Shown: one piece after another, positions 47,447 to 57,681 of the stretch | How the letters are laid out: the number at the start of each line of letters is the position of its first letter | How positions within the stretch are numbered: the stretch's first letter is position 1 | NCBI GenBank assembly: GCA_020744425.1 | Contig: JAGMUV010000015.1 | Location: 1,514,035-1,578,034, forward strand | Reading direction: 5' to 3' | Length of the DNA: 64,000 nt | DNA from: Dactylonectria macrodidyma | Lineage: Eukaryota > Ascomycota > Sordariomycetes > Hypocreales > Nectriaceae | Program-made: the position numbers and the translations under genes | The notes under the pieces: model-generated | What the model was told of the DNA's origin: nothing | Seen by the model: the letters and a program-made list of their open reading frames with translations, nothing else | Database searches by the model: none

Positions 47447-49477
47447 CTAGAACATAAAGGCACCCAAGTTCTCGATCAACTCCTCTAAAGGGCATGCAAC
47501 CTTATTATATACAGCGCGTTGCAACTCGGCCTCGTTAAGATCTACTGATGATGCCAACGTCCCTCGGAGGCACATTTCGACCATCTTGTCGTATTTTCCT
47601 CCCAGTCCTGTATTCTGCTTCGCCACTCTTCGGGCTGTGACTATATCGTTCGAATCGGACTCTTGTCTGAGATTGGCCAGGCTTTTTTTATGGCCAATTT
47701 CGAGGAGAGCGACACCGAGGCTGAAGAGAGGGTAATTGTTGATTCCGACAAGGTCTTGCAAAGTCACCAAGTTGGTTGTCTCTTCGTTCGACCCAATGCC
47801 ACCCATGGCCGAGACATCGCGATTTGGCTGCAGCCTTGAGGCCGGAAGATTCGATCGCAGGAACACTTGTCGATCTGTTGACTTCTCATTTACCAATAGC
47901 ATATCAGAAATCCGCCATTCCTTGTCCAGCCATGGTGTTGAATGGAACTGAAGAACTGCGAGGGTAAGCCTCAGGGCTATTTTTAGCTGGTCAACAATGT
48001 TGCACCGAAACTCCCCGTCCAAAAACTCTTGAAGGGAGAGCTTCGGCTCAGCCCAGAGAGCTCCGACCTGTTCATAGGTGGCATGCTGTCGGCAAGACAC
48101 GTAGAAGGCATATCGGCACAATTGCGATGACCGGAAGTATCGAGTGTGCTCTACCTGCGCCTCTTGGGCCGAATATTCGCACGTCCGAACGAGATGCTGG
48201 CACGCGTTGCCAACATGGCAGAGGTTAATTCCCAACCCTTCAAGTCGTGATGTGGCGGCGGCGTCGCACGCTGGTTCTGGGGATGGCGTGTCTGATCGAG
48301 GCAGGGCAGGACGTTGACGGACTGCCATTTCCAAACTTTCGGCTTTTCTCTTGCCTTTTTGGAGCAGCTTCACAAGCTCGGAGAGTGCGGCAAGCTTAAT
48401 TGCCCCTTCTGTCTGTTCATGGGCCGTAACATCCAGAGTGCGGTCTTGCTGCTGTGGGCTCATGAACTCTGAGATCGGGAGAGTCGTCAACTCTTCAACT
48501 CGTCGAGCTTGAAGCAAGAACCTCAGGGAGTTCTCCTCCTTGAAGCTATTGAGTTAAATGTTAGACGAGCCCATGGTTCTATTACTTGTGATTTTATTAC
48601 GGGACTGCGTGGGCCACCGGATGGATATGAGCCGTTGGCATTGAATACTGACCTGTTACCAGTGGTCCCGTACGTCAACACAACATCCAGACACCCTGGC
48701 TCTCTAGAGTCGGAGTCAACACATATTGCGGTCCAATGGTCAGTATGACTCTGGTCTTCACAAGGGAAAGCTGTGGCTAATGCCTGATACGCTTCCTCGG
48801 ATATGTTTTGTAACTTCTCGATTCGTTGAGGGAGGGGTTTGTGGCTAGGACAGCTTAGGCAGTAACTAGTGCTGTGTTTGTGAAATGTCTCAAGATCCAT
48901 CCGAATCTCCTTGAGATCTTGGATGCGAGTTCGCAGAATATCGATCTTCTCTTCATACCAGGATTTGTCGAAAACAATTTTTCGAGTTTCCTGTAGCCTC
49001 CTGAAGGTGGCTCTTAGGGATTCATCCTGCCCAAAGTGTTAGTACGGCGGTGCGAGTAACTCAGCATGTTCTAACCTTGGCTCTCTCGTTGCGTACGATT
49101 TCGAAGCACTGAAGCTTTGACTCAATCTCTCCCTGCAAATCTTGCATTGACTCGACAATAGAACAGCAGGCCACATAATTCCTCGAAAGTGTACGCTGGA
49201 GATGCCGATTGATATCGTCGTCGCTCCACGAGGGGTGATTCGGGTTGTCTACCATGTCCCTGACAACTTGATTGCCGGTGCCGGTTAACCGGAGCAGGTG
49301 TTCGCACTCATTGAGAAATCTGCATTCCTGCGTTCCGAAGTCGACCTCGATTCCCCTGAGCTCCAATGTGCAGGCTCTAGCAGTTCTGAAAGCGGAGTGA
49401 ATGATTCGGTAGCCTTTGGCCGCCAATGGAACCAGTCCCAGCAAACCAGTACTTATTCCAATGACTTCGGCCGCCAT
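47447..49477 (-). CDS. HeLo-like / DUF7580-type fungal protein
   Basis: Three exons: 49477-49076, 49026 to about 48672, and about 48545-47447. The first junction (NERAK-DESLRATF, 49-bp intron) is in phase. The second is uncertain: donor GTACGG at about 48671 with acceptor AATAG at about 48546 keeps phase, giving VVLT-FKEENSLRF. The N-terminus (MAAEVIGISTGLLGLVPLAAKGYRI) has the small hydrophobic helix of HeLo-like/prion-inhibition domains. The C-terminal half (FYVSCRQHATYEQ, LTLAVLQFHSTPWLDKEWRI, NYPLFSLGVALLEIG, YDKMVEMCL) fits the kinase-like DUF7580 module. Such proteins are associated with fungal non-self recognition. Divergent from the velvet-domain gene. Confidence 0.7.
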
Positions 49478-49791
49478 TTTGCTTGTTGGAGTGCCACTCC
49501 AGCTTCAGGAAGCAAGCTTCGTGGAAGGCAAAGAATTTGGAACTCGACTGGTCGATGCGGTGGCTGGGGGTCGCCTTGCAGAACGCCTCAATCCAAGGAG
49601 GTGGCAGTGCAGTGCAGCGGGGCGGTCTGGCTGGCTGACCTGCGCCCCATTTGGTTCCCAAAACCACGCCTTGCCAGTTTCCTGCCGTGACTGAACATCC
49701 TTTCATGCCAAAACAGCTCTGGATTCCTGATAGCCATCGAAAACACAGTCTTGAACCTGTCCCCCATTTGAGAACCATCTTCGAAGCCACC
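49478..49791. promoter_or_regulatory. Divergent promoter, DUF7580/velvet pair
   Basis: 314-bp shared upstream region. No specific site recognised. Confidence 0.45.
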
Positions 49792-51506
49792 ATGCCCCGG
49801 TCAGACCCTCAACAAGGCGGGCCGAGCATCAACACCGTATCTCGAAGCTCAGAAGCACCACCGATAAGAGCCAACCACACGCCTGAGCGAGATGCAGAAG
49901 GTAATTCAGCGATATCAAGCTCAGACACCGGGATTGCGTGCTGCCTTTTTCAATCTGCCGTGGACCTGCTGTCTGGTTTGCTGAAGAGCTGCAAGAAGAG
50001 CAAAATTCTGGATCAAGATAATGAGGCTGCTTTGATCCGGATACTGCAGTCTTTGGTGCTATGGGGAGATACTCATGGTGCCCCTAGCGGACAGTTGGAC
50101 CTGGTCCTCAAAAGGTCAGTCAGACTTCAGCGGTCAACCGTCGCTCCTCTGAAATTGATGAATGATATCATGGTGCAAGGTAAGAACGAATGCCCAGCCA
50201 CTCTTATACCACTGCAAAACACATCTAAAGAAGCCAAGAGTGAAGTGGTCCATCTGAGCTGGCGCGCATAGCTCTATTGGGTTTCTCTCCATCCCATCTT
50301 AAGCTCCATTTCCTGAAAATGTTCAGCCCTCACTGTTGATCTAGATCTCATTCGCCGACATCTCTCCCCCGAAGACGCTGCGGGCTTGTTATTCGATAGC
50401 GGTGTGCTTGGTCTCCTGCAGGAGTCGAGACATCTTGTCGATGGGGATGATAGCTTGGAAGAGCTAGACGAGGGAATTGACTCGGAATCTTCGAATGGCG
50501 ATTCCACCCAAGACACAACAGAAGTACAGAAACTTCTCCAAACGTGCATGCAGTGTCTCGTTGACCTCAGGTCGCCTTTAGAAACCGAGCTTTCTACCTT
50601 AGATATTCCTGATCGAGGATCAGCAATTCCCCAAAGCGAAGCTCCTACACTACAAGCTCCTGCTCCTCAGACAGATTTCAACGCCTATTCTAAGCCAGCC
50701 GTCGCCGCCACTTCGATCTCATCTCACTCTCCGCAATCCGTCACGGTCAGGAGAATCACCAAGAGCGGGCGACAACTAATTTACGAATTGACGGTCGATC
50801 AGCAACCCCAGAGGGCTCGAGCTTGTGGTTCAGGCGCAAAGTGTAAGTCTGCCTCGGTTAGGCACGTCATCCAGCCTGCTAACGGTGAGGATTAGCCGCG
50901 CTTGATCGTCGACCTATCGACCCTCCGCCCACTGTCCGGCTCCGAATTTTCGAAGGCTCTTCGATCGAGAGTGGCAAGGATATCACCTTTATATACCATG
51001 GGAACTTCTTTATGTATGCCAGCCTAGAACATGCTCGTACTATTTGCCAAAGCAGGGTCCGGAGCAGTGTCCAGAGGGCTCCCCCGATATTGAATGGCGT
51101 GAGCGTGTCTGGGATGATATACCTCGATCGCCCAATCGAAGCTGGTTACTTCTTGTTTCCCGGCCTTTCTGTTCGCCATGAAGGCATGTACCGTCTGACT
51201 TTCAGCTTGTTTGAGGAGACAAAAAAACCAGAGGATTTCGATCCGCAGCCAGAGAAGTCCGAGTCCCAGATCAATTCGGCCAACCTCGACGGACCTGCAG
51301 CGTCATTCAACTGGAGGATGGAAGTGAAGTCTGAATCGTTCTCAGTCTTCAGCGCCAAGAAATTCCCAGGTCTCATGGAGGCCACATCTTTCACCAAAAT
51401 ACTCGCGGATCAAGGATGTCGACTTCCGGTAAGGAGAGACGTCCGAATGCGTCGGAGAGACCTGAAAGCCTCTCTATCCACTCCGAAGTCAATGGAACCG
51501 AAATAG
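49792..51506 (+). CDS. Velvet-domain protein with N-terminal extension
   Basis: Velvet-family nuclear factors control development and secondary metabolism. ATG at 49792 in a good context (CCACCATG). Exons are 49792-50179, 50345-50842 (or from 50327) and 50896-51506; the joins are in phase and give about 498-504 aa. The velvet fold spans roughly residues 285-480: [16 protein letters not shown], then [64 protein letters not shown], and [13 protein letters not shown] with [17 protein letters not shown] at the end. The first about 200 residues ([45 protein letters not shown]) are not part of standard velvet proteins and resemble N-terminal regions of fungal STAND/ankyrin signalling proteins. Confidence 0.8.
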
Positions 51507-52122
51507 AATTTTTCACATTTAAAAAGCCGAACGGACACAACAATATATTTAGGCGAGCAGAACTTGAACGCTAGCAGTCGGTAAATAAATTAATATGCCA
51601 GGCTTTTACTTTAGATATTAAACTTACTTCTAGAGGCTAATTTAATAGTAGTGACTTCACGTAATCCTCCGTGGTTTACTGGCAGTGAGCGTCCAAGTAT
51701 GACAGAGGTGTGGTAATACCGCAGTCTTAACCGGTAGGCCCTAATAATAACTATATAATGACTTTTTTTCCCAGGCGTCTTTGGGGTTGGGTTAGGCTTA
51801 GGTGTAAGTAAGGCAATAGGCTAAAAGATCCACGTTTATATATAATGTAACGATCCACACTTCGCATTACGTCTCCTAGCCCGTCAGGCCAAAAGATAAG
51901 TCTATAATCACAATGGTAGCAATCATAGGTGTGGATAACAGCTATTAAATAGGGTCTCATGCACGCCCGGCTCGCCCAGGTCGTAATATATAAGAAGGGA
52001 AAAGCCTGAAGTTTTTAACCCTAGAGTATAAACGAAAGTATTATATAGAAAAGAGTGTCTATAATTTTCAATCTTAGGGTATAAAATCTAAAGTTACTAA
52101 TTTATAATTAAAGCTACTTATA
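51507..52122. other. Intergenic, AT-rich
   Basis: Downstream of the velvet-domain gene. No gene seen; it grades into AT-rich repeat debris. Confidence 0.5.
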
Positions 52123-52551
52123 TAACGTACATAATAAGCGAATGTCCCAGACAAGCGAGTGTCTCACTCAGATTTTCACCTTAAATTGCGATTTTAAAAT
52201 AATTCTTAAAAACTCAAACTAACTCTAAAATAGCTATAGTTTTAAATATAGCTTAATTATAATATATATTATCCTTATGAATTTTCTTAAGATATATATA
52301 CTTATAGTACTAGTAGTATAAAATTCGCACTATATTTTTTACTATTTTTACTTATAACTAGCTTAATAAATTAGTTAGAAATATAAAGAAAATACTATTT
52401 TATAAGCTTTTTTCTTAAAAGCTTAAAATTAATTCTTTAGAAATTTACTAATTAAATAGCCCGTTTTAAAAAATCTAAAATGTGTACTTTTAGCTGTATA
52501 GTATAAGTAGGACACTCGCTTGTTTAGGACATTCGCTTATTATGTACATTA
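52123..52551. repeat. AT-rich MITE-like element, related family
   Basis: About 429 bp, TA-bounded, with terminal inverted repeats ACGTACATAATAAGCGAATG / (reverse complement) ATGTACATAATAAGCGAATG. TIR and interior phrases (CTCTAAAATAGCTA) are related to, but distinct from, the elements at 38670 and 45606. Confidence 0.6.
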
Positions 52552-52661
52552 GAGCTATTATGACTTTATTAGCTCTTATTAGCTAATAAGGCTTTAATAT
52601 AAACTTAATATTCTACTAACAGCCCCTAATCCTGCTTTACGCTCTAGGTTTATTATAAGAC

Positions 52662-52666
52662 CTTAT
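52662..52666. repeat. Target-site duplication, left (CTTAT)
   Basis: CTTAT directly before the LTR, repeated directly after the other LTR at 59677-59681. Confidence 0.9.
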
Positions 52667-53120
52667 TGTGACGGTCAAGGTTCCCAACGTAGTAAACCGT
52701 AACCCGACTGGTTTATGTTGGCAGCTGAAACGGGGCGTAACGTACTGAGCGTAGGGTGGCGAATCACGTCTGATAATGTCAAGAAGTATTCTTGAGTAAT
52801 CAAATTGTATTGAAAGCTGGAGAGCTATCTGGACATAGGGAAGTGGGAATGAGTGAAGCTATATATACTATTCTGGTCTGCTTGGTCAATCGTGGCCGAA
52901 CGTGCTCTTGTTCGACCATTTAAGGTTAAGGTTTCAATGGGAGCGATGGAGCGCGAGGAGCGTTGCTCCCTCGTTCCCATCGCTCCTGTCGCTCCATCGC
53001 TCCTTCCCTGATTCGCCCGTGAGGCTGACTCATCAGCCTCGCCGCTTGGTTCTCAAGGTCCAAGGGTTTTGCCACCCTTCGCCACTTGGTCCCTTGGACG
53101 CCTTAGCTTGGGTCGTGACA
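52667..53120 (-). repeat. 3' LTR
   Basis: 454 bp, TG...CA ends, sequence matching the other LTR. Contains a 14-bp inverted repeat (52939-53003). Confidence 0.95.
52939..53003. repeat. LTR stem-loop
   Basis: GGAGCGATGGAGCG at 52940-52953 faces its exact reverse complement at 52990-53003, with GC-rich loop sequence that repeats GAGCG/GCTCC words. The same structure is present in the other LTR at about 59496-59559. Confidence 0.7.
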
Positions 53121-53221
53121 CGATGTCTCCCTCCCAATGGTCTTGTCCTCAAGGCCGTAGCTCCCCACTTGTGTTGGTTCGTCAAATTTCCTTTCCTTCG
53201 TCCTGTCATCATGCTGACAGT

Positions 53222-53903
53222 ATGTCGGGCAGAGTCGTGAAACGTTCGACAGCGCGAAAAAATCGAGAAGTCGAAACTCTCGCAGAGTTCGTTGAAATTT
53301 TCGGTGTCGAAATGACGCCGTGTGCTTTTTGCGCCCGCACCGGGCGTCCCTGCATTGTTGGGCCGGGTTCCTCTCGTTGTTCTGAATGCGTGAAGGCTCA
53401 TCAATCGTGTGAGCGCTCAGGTTCCGAGGCCGCGACTCATGGGTGTCCTTCCTTGGTTGCTTTTCTGGTGTTTGTGCTGACTCACCCTCCTAGTCCTTAG
53501 AATCGTTCGTGAGAAGAAAAAGTTGCGTCAACAGCGTTTGGACACTCGAAACGAGTTGGCCGCCCTCCGTAGCTCCCTGGAGTTGTCACAAAAGATGGTC
53601 CAGGACACCCAGGCTCAAATTATGGCGGCTTTTGCGAAGCTGGAGCGGATTGAAAAAATGGAGGATCATTTGGAGGAGAAAGGTATTCCTGCGGCGGAGG
53701 CCATGGATGCGAGAGAGGTGGAAGATTTAGATGAATTGGATCGTCTTGAAACGGAGGAGCGTCAAGGTGCTGAGGCGGGTTTCCTGGATGCTGCTCAGCT
53801 TCCACCGGATGTGTTGGATACTATCGATTGGAATTCTTTGAGCTTTTCCGCTGGTTTCGACGCGGTGGTTGGTGAAAGTTCTTCAGCAAACGTTGGGCAT
53901 TGA
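53222..53903 (+). CDS. Antisense accessory ORF of the retrotransposon: Zn2Cys6-like motif plus coiled coil
   Basis: Plus-strand ORF, opposite to gag-pol. Starts at 53222 (MSGRVVKRST), 101 bp inside the LTR edge. Residues Cys34, 37, 44, 53, 56 and 63 give CX2CX6CX8CX2CX6C, within the spacing range of the fungal binuclear zinc cluster. An intron is needed: donor 53443 to acceptor 53500, or 53421 to 53493, both in phase, with a GCTGAC branch site at 53476-53481. The second exon (LRQQRLDTRNELAALRSSLE...) is a heptad-like, Leu- and Glu-rich helix with an acidic tail, ending at 53903. Total about 202-207 aa. It overlaps the 3' end of pol tail-to-tail by 83 bp. Transcription would have to start in the LTR, reading outward on the antisense strand. 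Confidence 0.65.
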
Positions 53904-56900
53904 TGAGGTGTTTGGCTGGTTCCCAGGTATTTTCGGCGTCGGTGTACCCTTTCCACTTGACCAGGTATTCCAATCGATTTCCCTTTTCCTCGTTTCTTCT
54001 TGCTTTGAGGATTTTCTCTGGCTCGTATTCTCGTTCGTCTTCAACTTCCATATCGTCGTCGTAGCCTGTGTCGACTTTGATTGTTCCTTCCGCTGATTCG
54101 AGTAATGAAATGTTAAAGACTGGATGGAGCTTGACCTTCGGTGGTAAGTCCAATTTGTAGGTGCTGTCTGAGAGCTTCTTGAGAATTTTGAATGGTCCGA
54201 GGTATTTGAAGTCGAGTTTTTTACTTGGGCGCTTTGTCTCGATGTTTTTTGTGGATAGGTAGACCATGTCTCCCTCCGAAAAAGTCGGTCCTTCCGATCT
54301 TTTCTGGTCGTAGTAGCGCTTCATTCGTTCTCGTACGAACTCGAGTTCCGTCCTCAGTTCCGTGTGTAGTTCTCTCAACTTGTCCGCTTCGAGGATTGCT
54401 TTGACGTTTTGGATTCCATCGTATGAGTCTCTATACGGGTCTGGTGTGTAACCAAATAACGCGTAAGCTGGTGTGGTCTTGATGCTTTCTTGGAGTGAGG
54501 TGTTGTAAGCGAACTGAGCCATAGGCAGCAGTTTTGCCCAATTGTTCTGCTCGTAGTTGATGTAACATCGTAGGTATGTTTCCACAATCTGGTTGACTCG
54601 TTCCGTCTGTCCATCTACCTGGGGTCGGTAGGCCGTTGACATTCGTGGGTGCAGTCCTAGTTGAGCCATGAGGCCTTTCCAGAACTTAGAATCCAATGTT
54701 GATCCTCTGTCAGAGATGATCTCGTCAGGCATTCCGTGTACGCTAACAATATTTCGCATGAATATGTAGGCAAGCTGTTCGGAATCCGTCTGTTCGTTGA
54801 ATGGTAGAAAATAGGAAAACTTCGTTAATCGGTCAACGATTACGAGTATGCTGTCGTAGTGTACTCCTGTAGCGGGGTCTTCTGAAATCGGTAGTTTGGT
54901 AATAAAATCCATAGTGATCGATTGCCAAGGTCGCTCTGCGACTTCCAATGGCTTGAGCTTGCCGTAGGGCTTATGCCGTCGTGCTTTGGTGCGTGCACAC
55001 AAGTCACATCGTTGTAGTACCGTCTGCACCACGTTTTTCATTTTCGGGAATTCATAGGTTCGTTTGAGTCGTTCCATCATCTTGGCTATTCTGGGATGTC
55101 CGTGCAGTCTGTGTTCATGGATGTGTTTGACCAGAGCTTCTTGAAGGTGTGTTGGTACTTGCATTTTCCCCGTTTTTTCTTCTTCTGCAATGTCCTGGTT
55201 GTGTTCGTAAATCCCATGGAACAGTTGTTCTTCCGTGATTTTGTCGATAAAAGCGATTCTTCGAGTTTCCATGAGTTTTGCCTGCTGGATGTAGGCTACT
55301 TGTCGTTGTTCATAGTGACCTTCTGGCGTCTGGTGCAGGATTTGATCTTGCACAATGGTTTGTTCTGTCTTGAAGTCACTTCGTCGGCTGATAGCGTCAG
55401 CTCGTCCGTTCTCTGATCCTTTCCTGTGGATGATGGCATAGTCGAATTCAGAGAGGTATTCAGCGTATCTGAGTTGCCTTCCGCTGAGTTTTTGTGTCGT
55501 TGCAAAATGGGATATGTTCTTGTGGTCTGTGTAGACCTTGACCTTGTGCTGACTTCCTAGGAGATAGTGTCGAAATTCCTTAAAAGCATTGACAATTGCA
55601 AGAAATTCTTTGTCGTAGATAGGATAGTTGAGCTCGGCTCCGTGTAGTTTTCGTGAATAGAAGGCTATTGGATGTAGCTTGCCATTTCCATCTCGTTGTC
55701 CAACTTGGGCCCCTAATGCGTAGTCTGACGCATCAGTCTCTAATTCGACTTCTTTGGCGGGGTCGAATGTGGCTAGAACGGGTTCTTTCAGGATTGCCTC
55801 CTTGAGTGCTTGGAACGCTTCTTCTGCCTTTTGGGTCCAGATGAATCTTGTCTCCTTCTTTGTAAGTTCAGTCAACGGTATTGCGATTTTCCCAAAATTG
55901 CGTATAAACCTTCGGTAGTAGTTTGCGAATCCTATGAAGGATTGTACTTCCTTAAGGTTCTTCGGTCGTGGCCAATCTCTGACGGCCGCTATCTTCTTGG
56001 GGTCCATCCGAATTTCGTTCGGGCTGATGATGTGTCCCAAGAATTCTACTTCGTGTGTGTGGAATATGCTTTTCTCGGGTTCGACGAGTAGGTTTGCATC
56101 TTGGAGTGCCTTGAGAACTTTATGGACGTGTTCCGTGTGTTCTTCTTCCGTTTCTGAAAAGATTAGGATGTCGTCCAGATAGCATACCACAAAGTCGTCG
56201 AGATGTTCTCTCAGCACGTGGTTGATCATTCGCTGAAATGCCGCTGGTGCGTTTGTCAAGCCAAACGGCATGACTGCGTATTCAAACAGTCCGAATTTCG
56301 TTCGAAATGCTGTTTTCCATTCATCTCCTTCCTTGATACGGATAAGGTTGTAAGCTCCCTTGAGATCTAGAGCTGTAAACCATTTCTTGTTGTGCAGTCT
56401 GTCTCGTAGCTCTGTGACTAGGGGCAACGGCGTTCGATCCTTGAGGGTAATGTCGTTGAGTTGCCGATAGTCGATAACGAGTCTGAGTTTTCCATTCTTC
56501 TTGGGCACAAACATGACTGGGTATCCTGCCGAGGACTTGGAGATTCGGATGTATCCTTTCCTCAGCATGTCTTGGAGGTATTCCTTCAGCGTTCGTAGCT
56601 CCACTTCGTTGAGGTTGTAGATGGGATAGAACTTTGGTTTTGTTCCAACTTTTAGTTCTATTTCGAGGTCCCATTCGCTGTGTTCTGGTAGTCCGGTTTC
56701 CAGTTCTTCTTCAAACAGCTTCTGATAGATGCGGTACTGCAAGGGTACGTTCTTGAGCCTTTCTTGTTTGTTGGTTGGTGTATGTCCTCCTTCGAAAGCT
56801 TTCTTCTGAAGCTCGAGGACTTCATCCATTTGCTTGAGTTTGCGTTTGACGAAAGCAATGGTTCTTCTAGTGCGGTTTGCTTCTTTTCTCGCACTGATAT

Positions 56901-57681
56901 GTCGTGTCCCTTTGGGTGGTGAGGGGGTTCCTTCCTCATGCCATCCTTCTCCGTCGTCATCGGTAGAAGGTTGAGATCTCAATTCATCGTCTGACTCGTC
57001 GTCATCGTTGGAGAGTGCGTCGTTCCATTGCCGCACCTGGCCAGTTCTCCAATCAATCCATGGGTTGTACTTGTACAGCCATTTGTAACCTAGGACCAAA
57101 TCGTGGCTCATGGCAATCACATCGAACGTGATTCCTTGATTTCTTTCGTCGATTTGGACTTTGAGGTGATCAATCTCTCGGTCTACTCGTCCTCCATTCG
57201 AGGTGAACGGTTGTCCCTCCAGGTTCTCGGCTCTGTACGGTCTCTTCTTGTACTTCCATCTGAGTCCAAGTTCGTTGACCACTTCGGGGTCCATGTAGTT
57301 CTCTTCTGCACCGCTGTCTACCAAAGCGTTATACTCCTTTCCGCGTATTCGTACTGAGAGGTTGAACGACTTCTGTCGCTGTCCGGGTTTTCCTGCACTT
57401 CTGAGTGCCCTTGTAGGGAGTTCTTCCCTAATTTCGCCCGCCTGCGGCCCTCCTACAGGTGGCGTTCGTCGTTTGGGTTCCCGAGTGTTGCATTGTCTCT
57501 CGATAGTCGTCGTCGTTCTTGTCGAGACTTCCTGCTCTCCCCTCGCAGGGTTCGTTCCGTGAGGAATCGAGATTCTTTGCTTGTGACTTCTTCCGTGTCC
57601 GACAGATATTCTGAATCTTGTTCGGACTGTCCCTTGGAGTTGTTTTCGGGGTGTTCTTGTTCGCACTCCTGGCTCCTCCAC
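53821..57681 (-). CDS. pol: Pol polyprotein (protease, RT/RNase H, integrase, chromodomain)
   Basis: 1286 codons. In order: aspartic protease (ALVDSGAEENYMD), reverse transcriptase (YRQLNDITLKDRTPLP, then YLDDIL catalytic box), RNase H (LETDASDYALGAQ, YTDHKN), integrase with HHCC zinc finger (HEHRLHGHP...CDLC) and DDE core (MDFITKLP, ISDRGSTLD, DGQTERVNQ), and a C-terminal chromodomain (LEYLVKWKGYTDAENTWEP). The open frame begins without an ATG and overlaps gag by 229 nt in the -1 frame, so it is probably made by -1 frameshifting; the slip site was not located. The chromodomain classifies the element as a chromovirus, a group known to target heterochromatin. Confidence 0.95.
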   Translation of the reverse strand: MEEPGVRTRTPRKQLQGTVRTRFRISVGHGRSHKQRISIPHGTNPARGEQEVSTRTTTTIERQCNTREPKRRTPPVGGPQAGEIREELPTRALRSAGKPGQRQKSFNLSVRIRGKEYNALVDSGAEENYMDPEVVNELGLRWKYKKRPYRAENLEGQPFTSNGGRVDREIDHLKVQIDERNQGITFDVIAMSHDLVLGYKWLYKYNPWIDWRTGQVRQWNDALSNDDDESDDELRSQPSTDDDGEGWHEEGTPSPPKGTRHISARKEANRTRRTIAFVKRKLKQMDEVLELQKKAFEGGHTPTNKQERLKNVPLQYRIYQKLFEEELETGLPEHSEWDLEIELKVGTKPKFYPIYNLNEVELRTLKEYLQDMLRKGYIRISKSSAGYPVMFVPKKNGKLRLVIDYRQLNDITLKDRTPLPLVTELRDRLHNKKWFTALDLKGAYNLIRIKEGDEWKTAFRTKFGLFEYAVMPFGLTNAPAAFQRMINHVLREHLDDFVVCYLDDILIFSETEEEHTEHVHKVLKALQDANLLVEPEKSIFHTHEVEFLGHIISPNEIRMDPKKIAAVRDWPRPKNLKEVQSFIGFANYYRRFIRNFGKIAIPLTELTKKETRFIWTQKAEEAFQALKEAILKEPVLATFDPAKEVELETDASDYALGAQVGQRDGNGKLHPIAFYSRKLHGAELNYPIYDKEFLAIVNAFKEFRHYLLGSQHKVKVYTDHKNISHFATTQKLSGRQLRYAEYLSEFDYAIIHRKGSENGRADAISRRSDFKTEQTIVQDQILHQTPEGHYEQRQVAYIQQAKLMETRRIAFIDKITEEQLFHGIYEHNQDIAEEEKTGKMQVPTHLQEALVKHIHEHRLHGHPRIAKMMERLKRTYEFPKMKNVVQTVLQRCDLCARTKARRHKPYGKLKPLEVAERPWQSITMDFITKLPISEDPATGVHYDSILVIVDRLTKFSYFLPFNEQTDSEQLAYIFMRNIVSVHGMPDEIISDRGSTLDSKFWKGLMAQLGLHPRMSTAYRPQVDGQTERVNQIVETYLRCYINYEQNNWAKLLPMAQFAYNTSLQESIKTTPAYALFGYTPDPYRDSYDGIQNVKAILEADKLRELHTELRTELEFVRERMKRYYDQKRSEGPTFSEGDMVYLSTKNIETKRPSKKLDFKYLGPFKILKKLSDSTYKLDLPPKVKLHPVFNISLLESAEGTIKVDTGYDDDMEVEDEREYEPEKILKARRNEEKGNRLEYLVKWKGYTDAENTWEPAKHLINAQRLLKNFHQPPRRNQRKSSKNSNR

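Noticed and set aside
52902..53240. 112-codon ORF in and after the LTR
   Set aside because: The LTR part is duplicated in both LTRs, the frame has no known domain, and the ORF breaks differently at each end.
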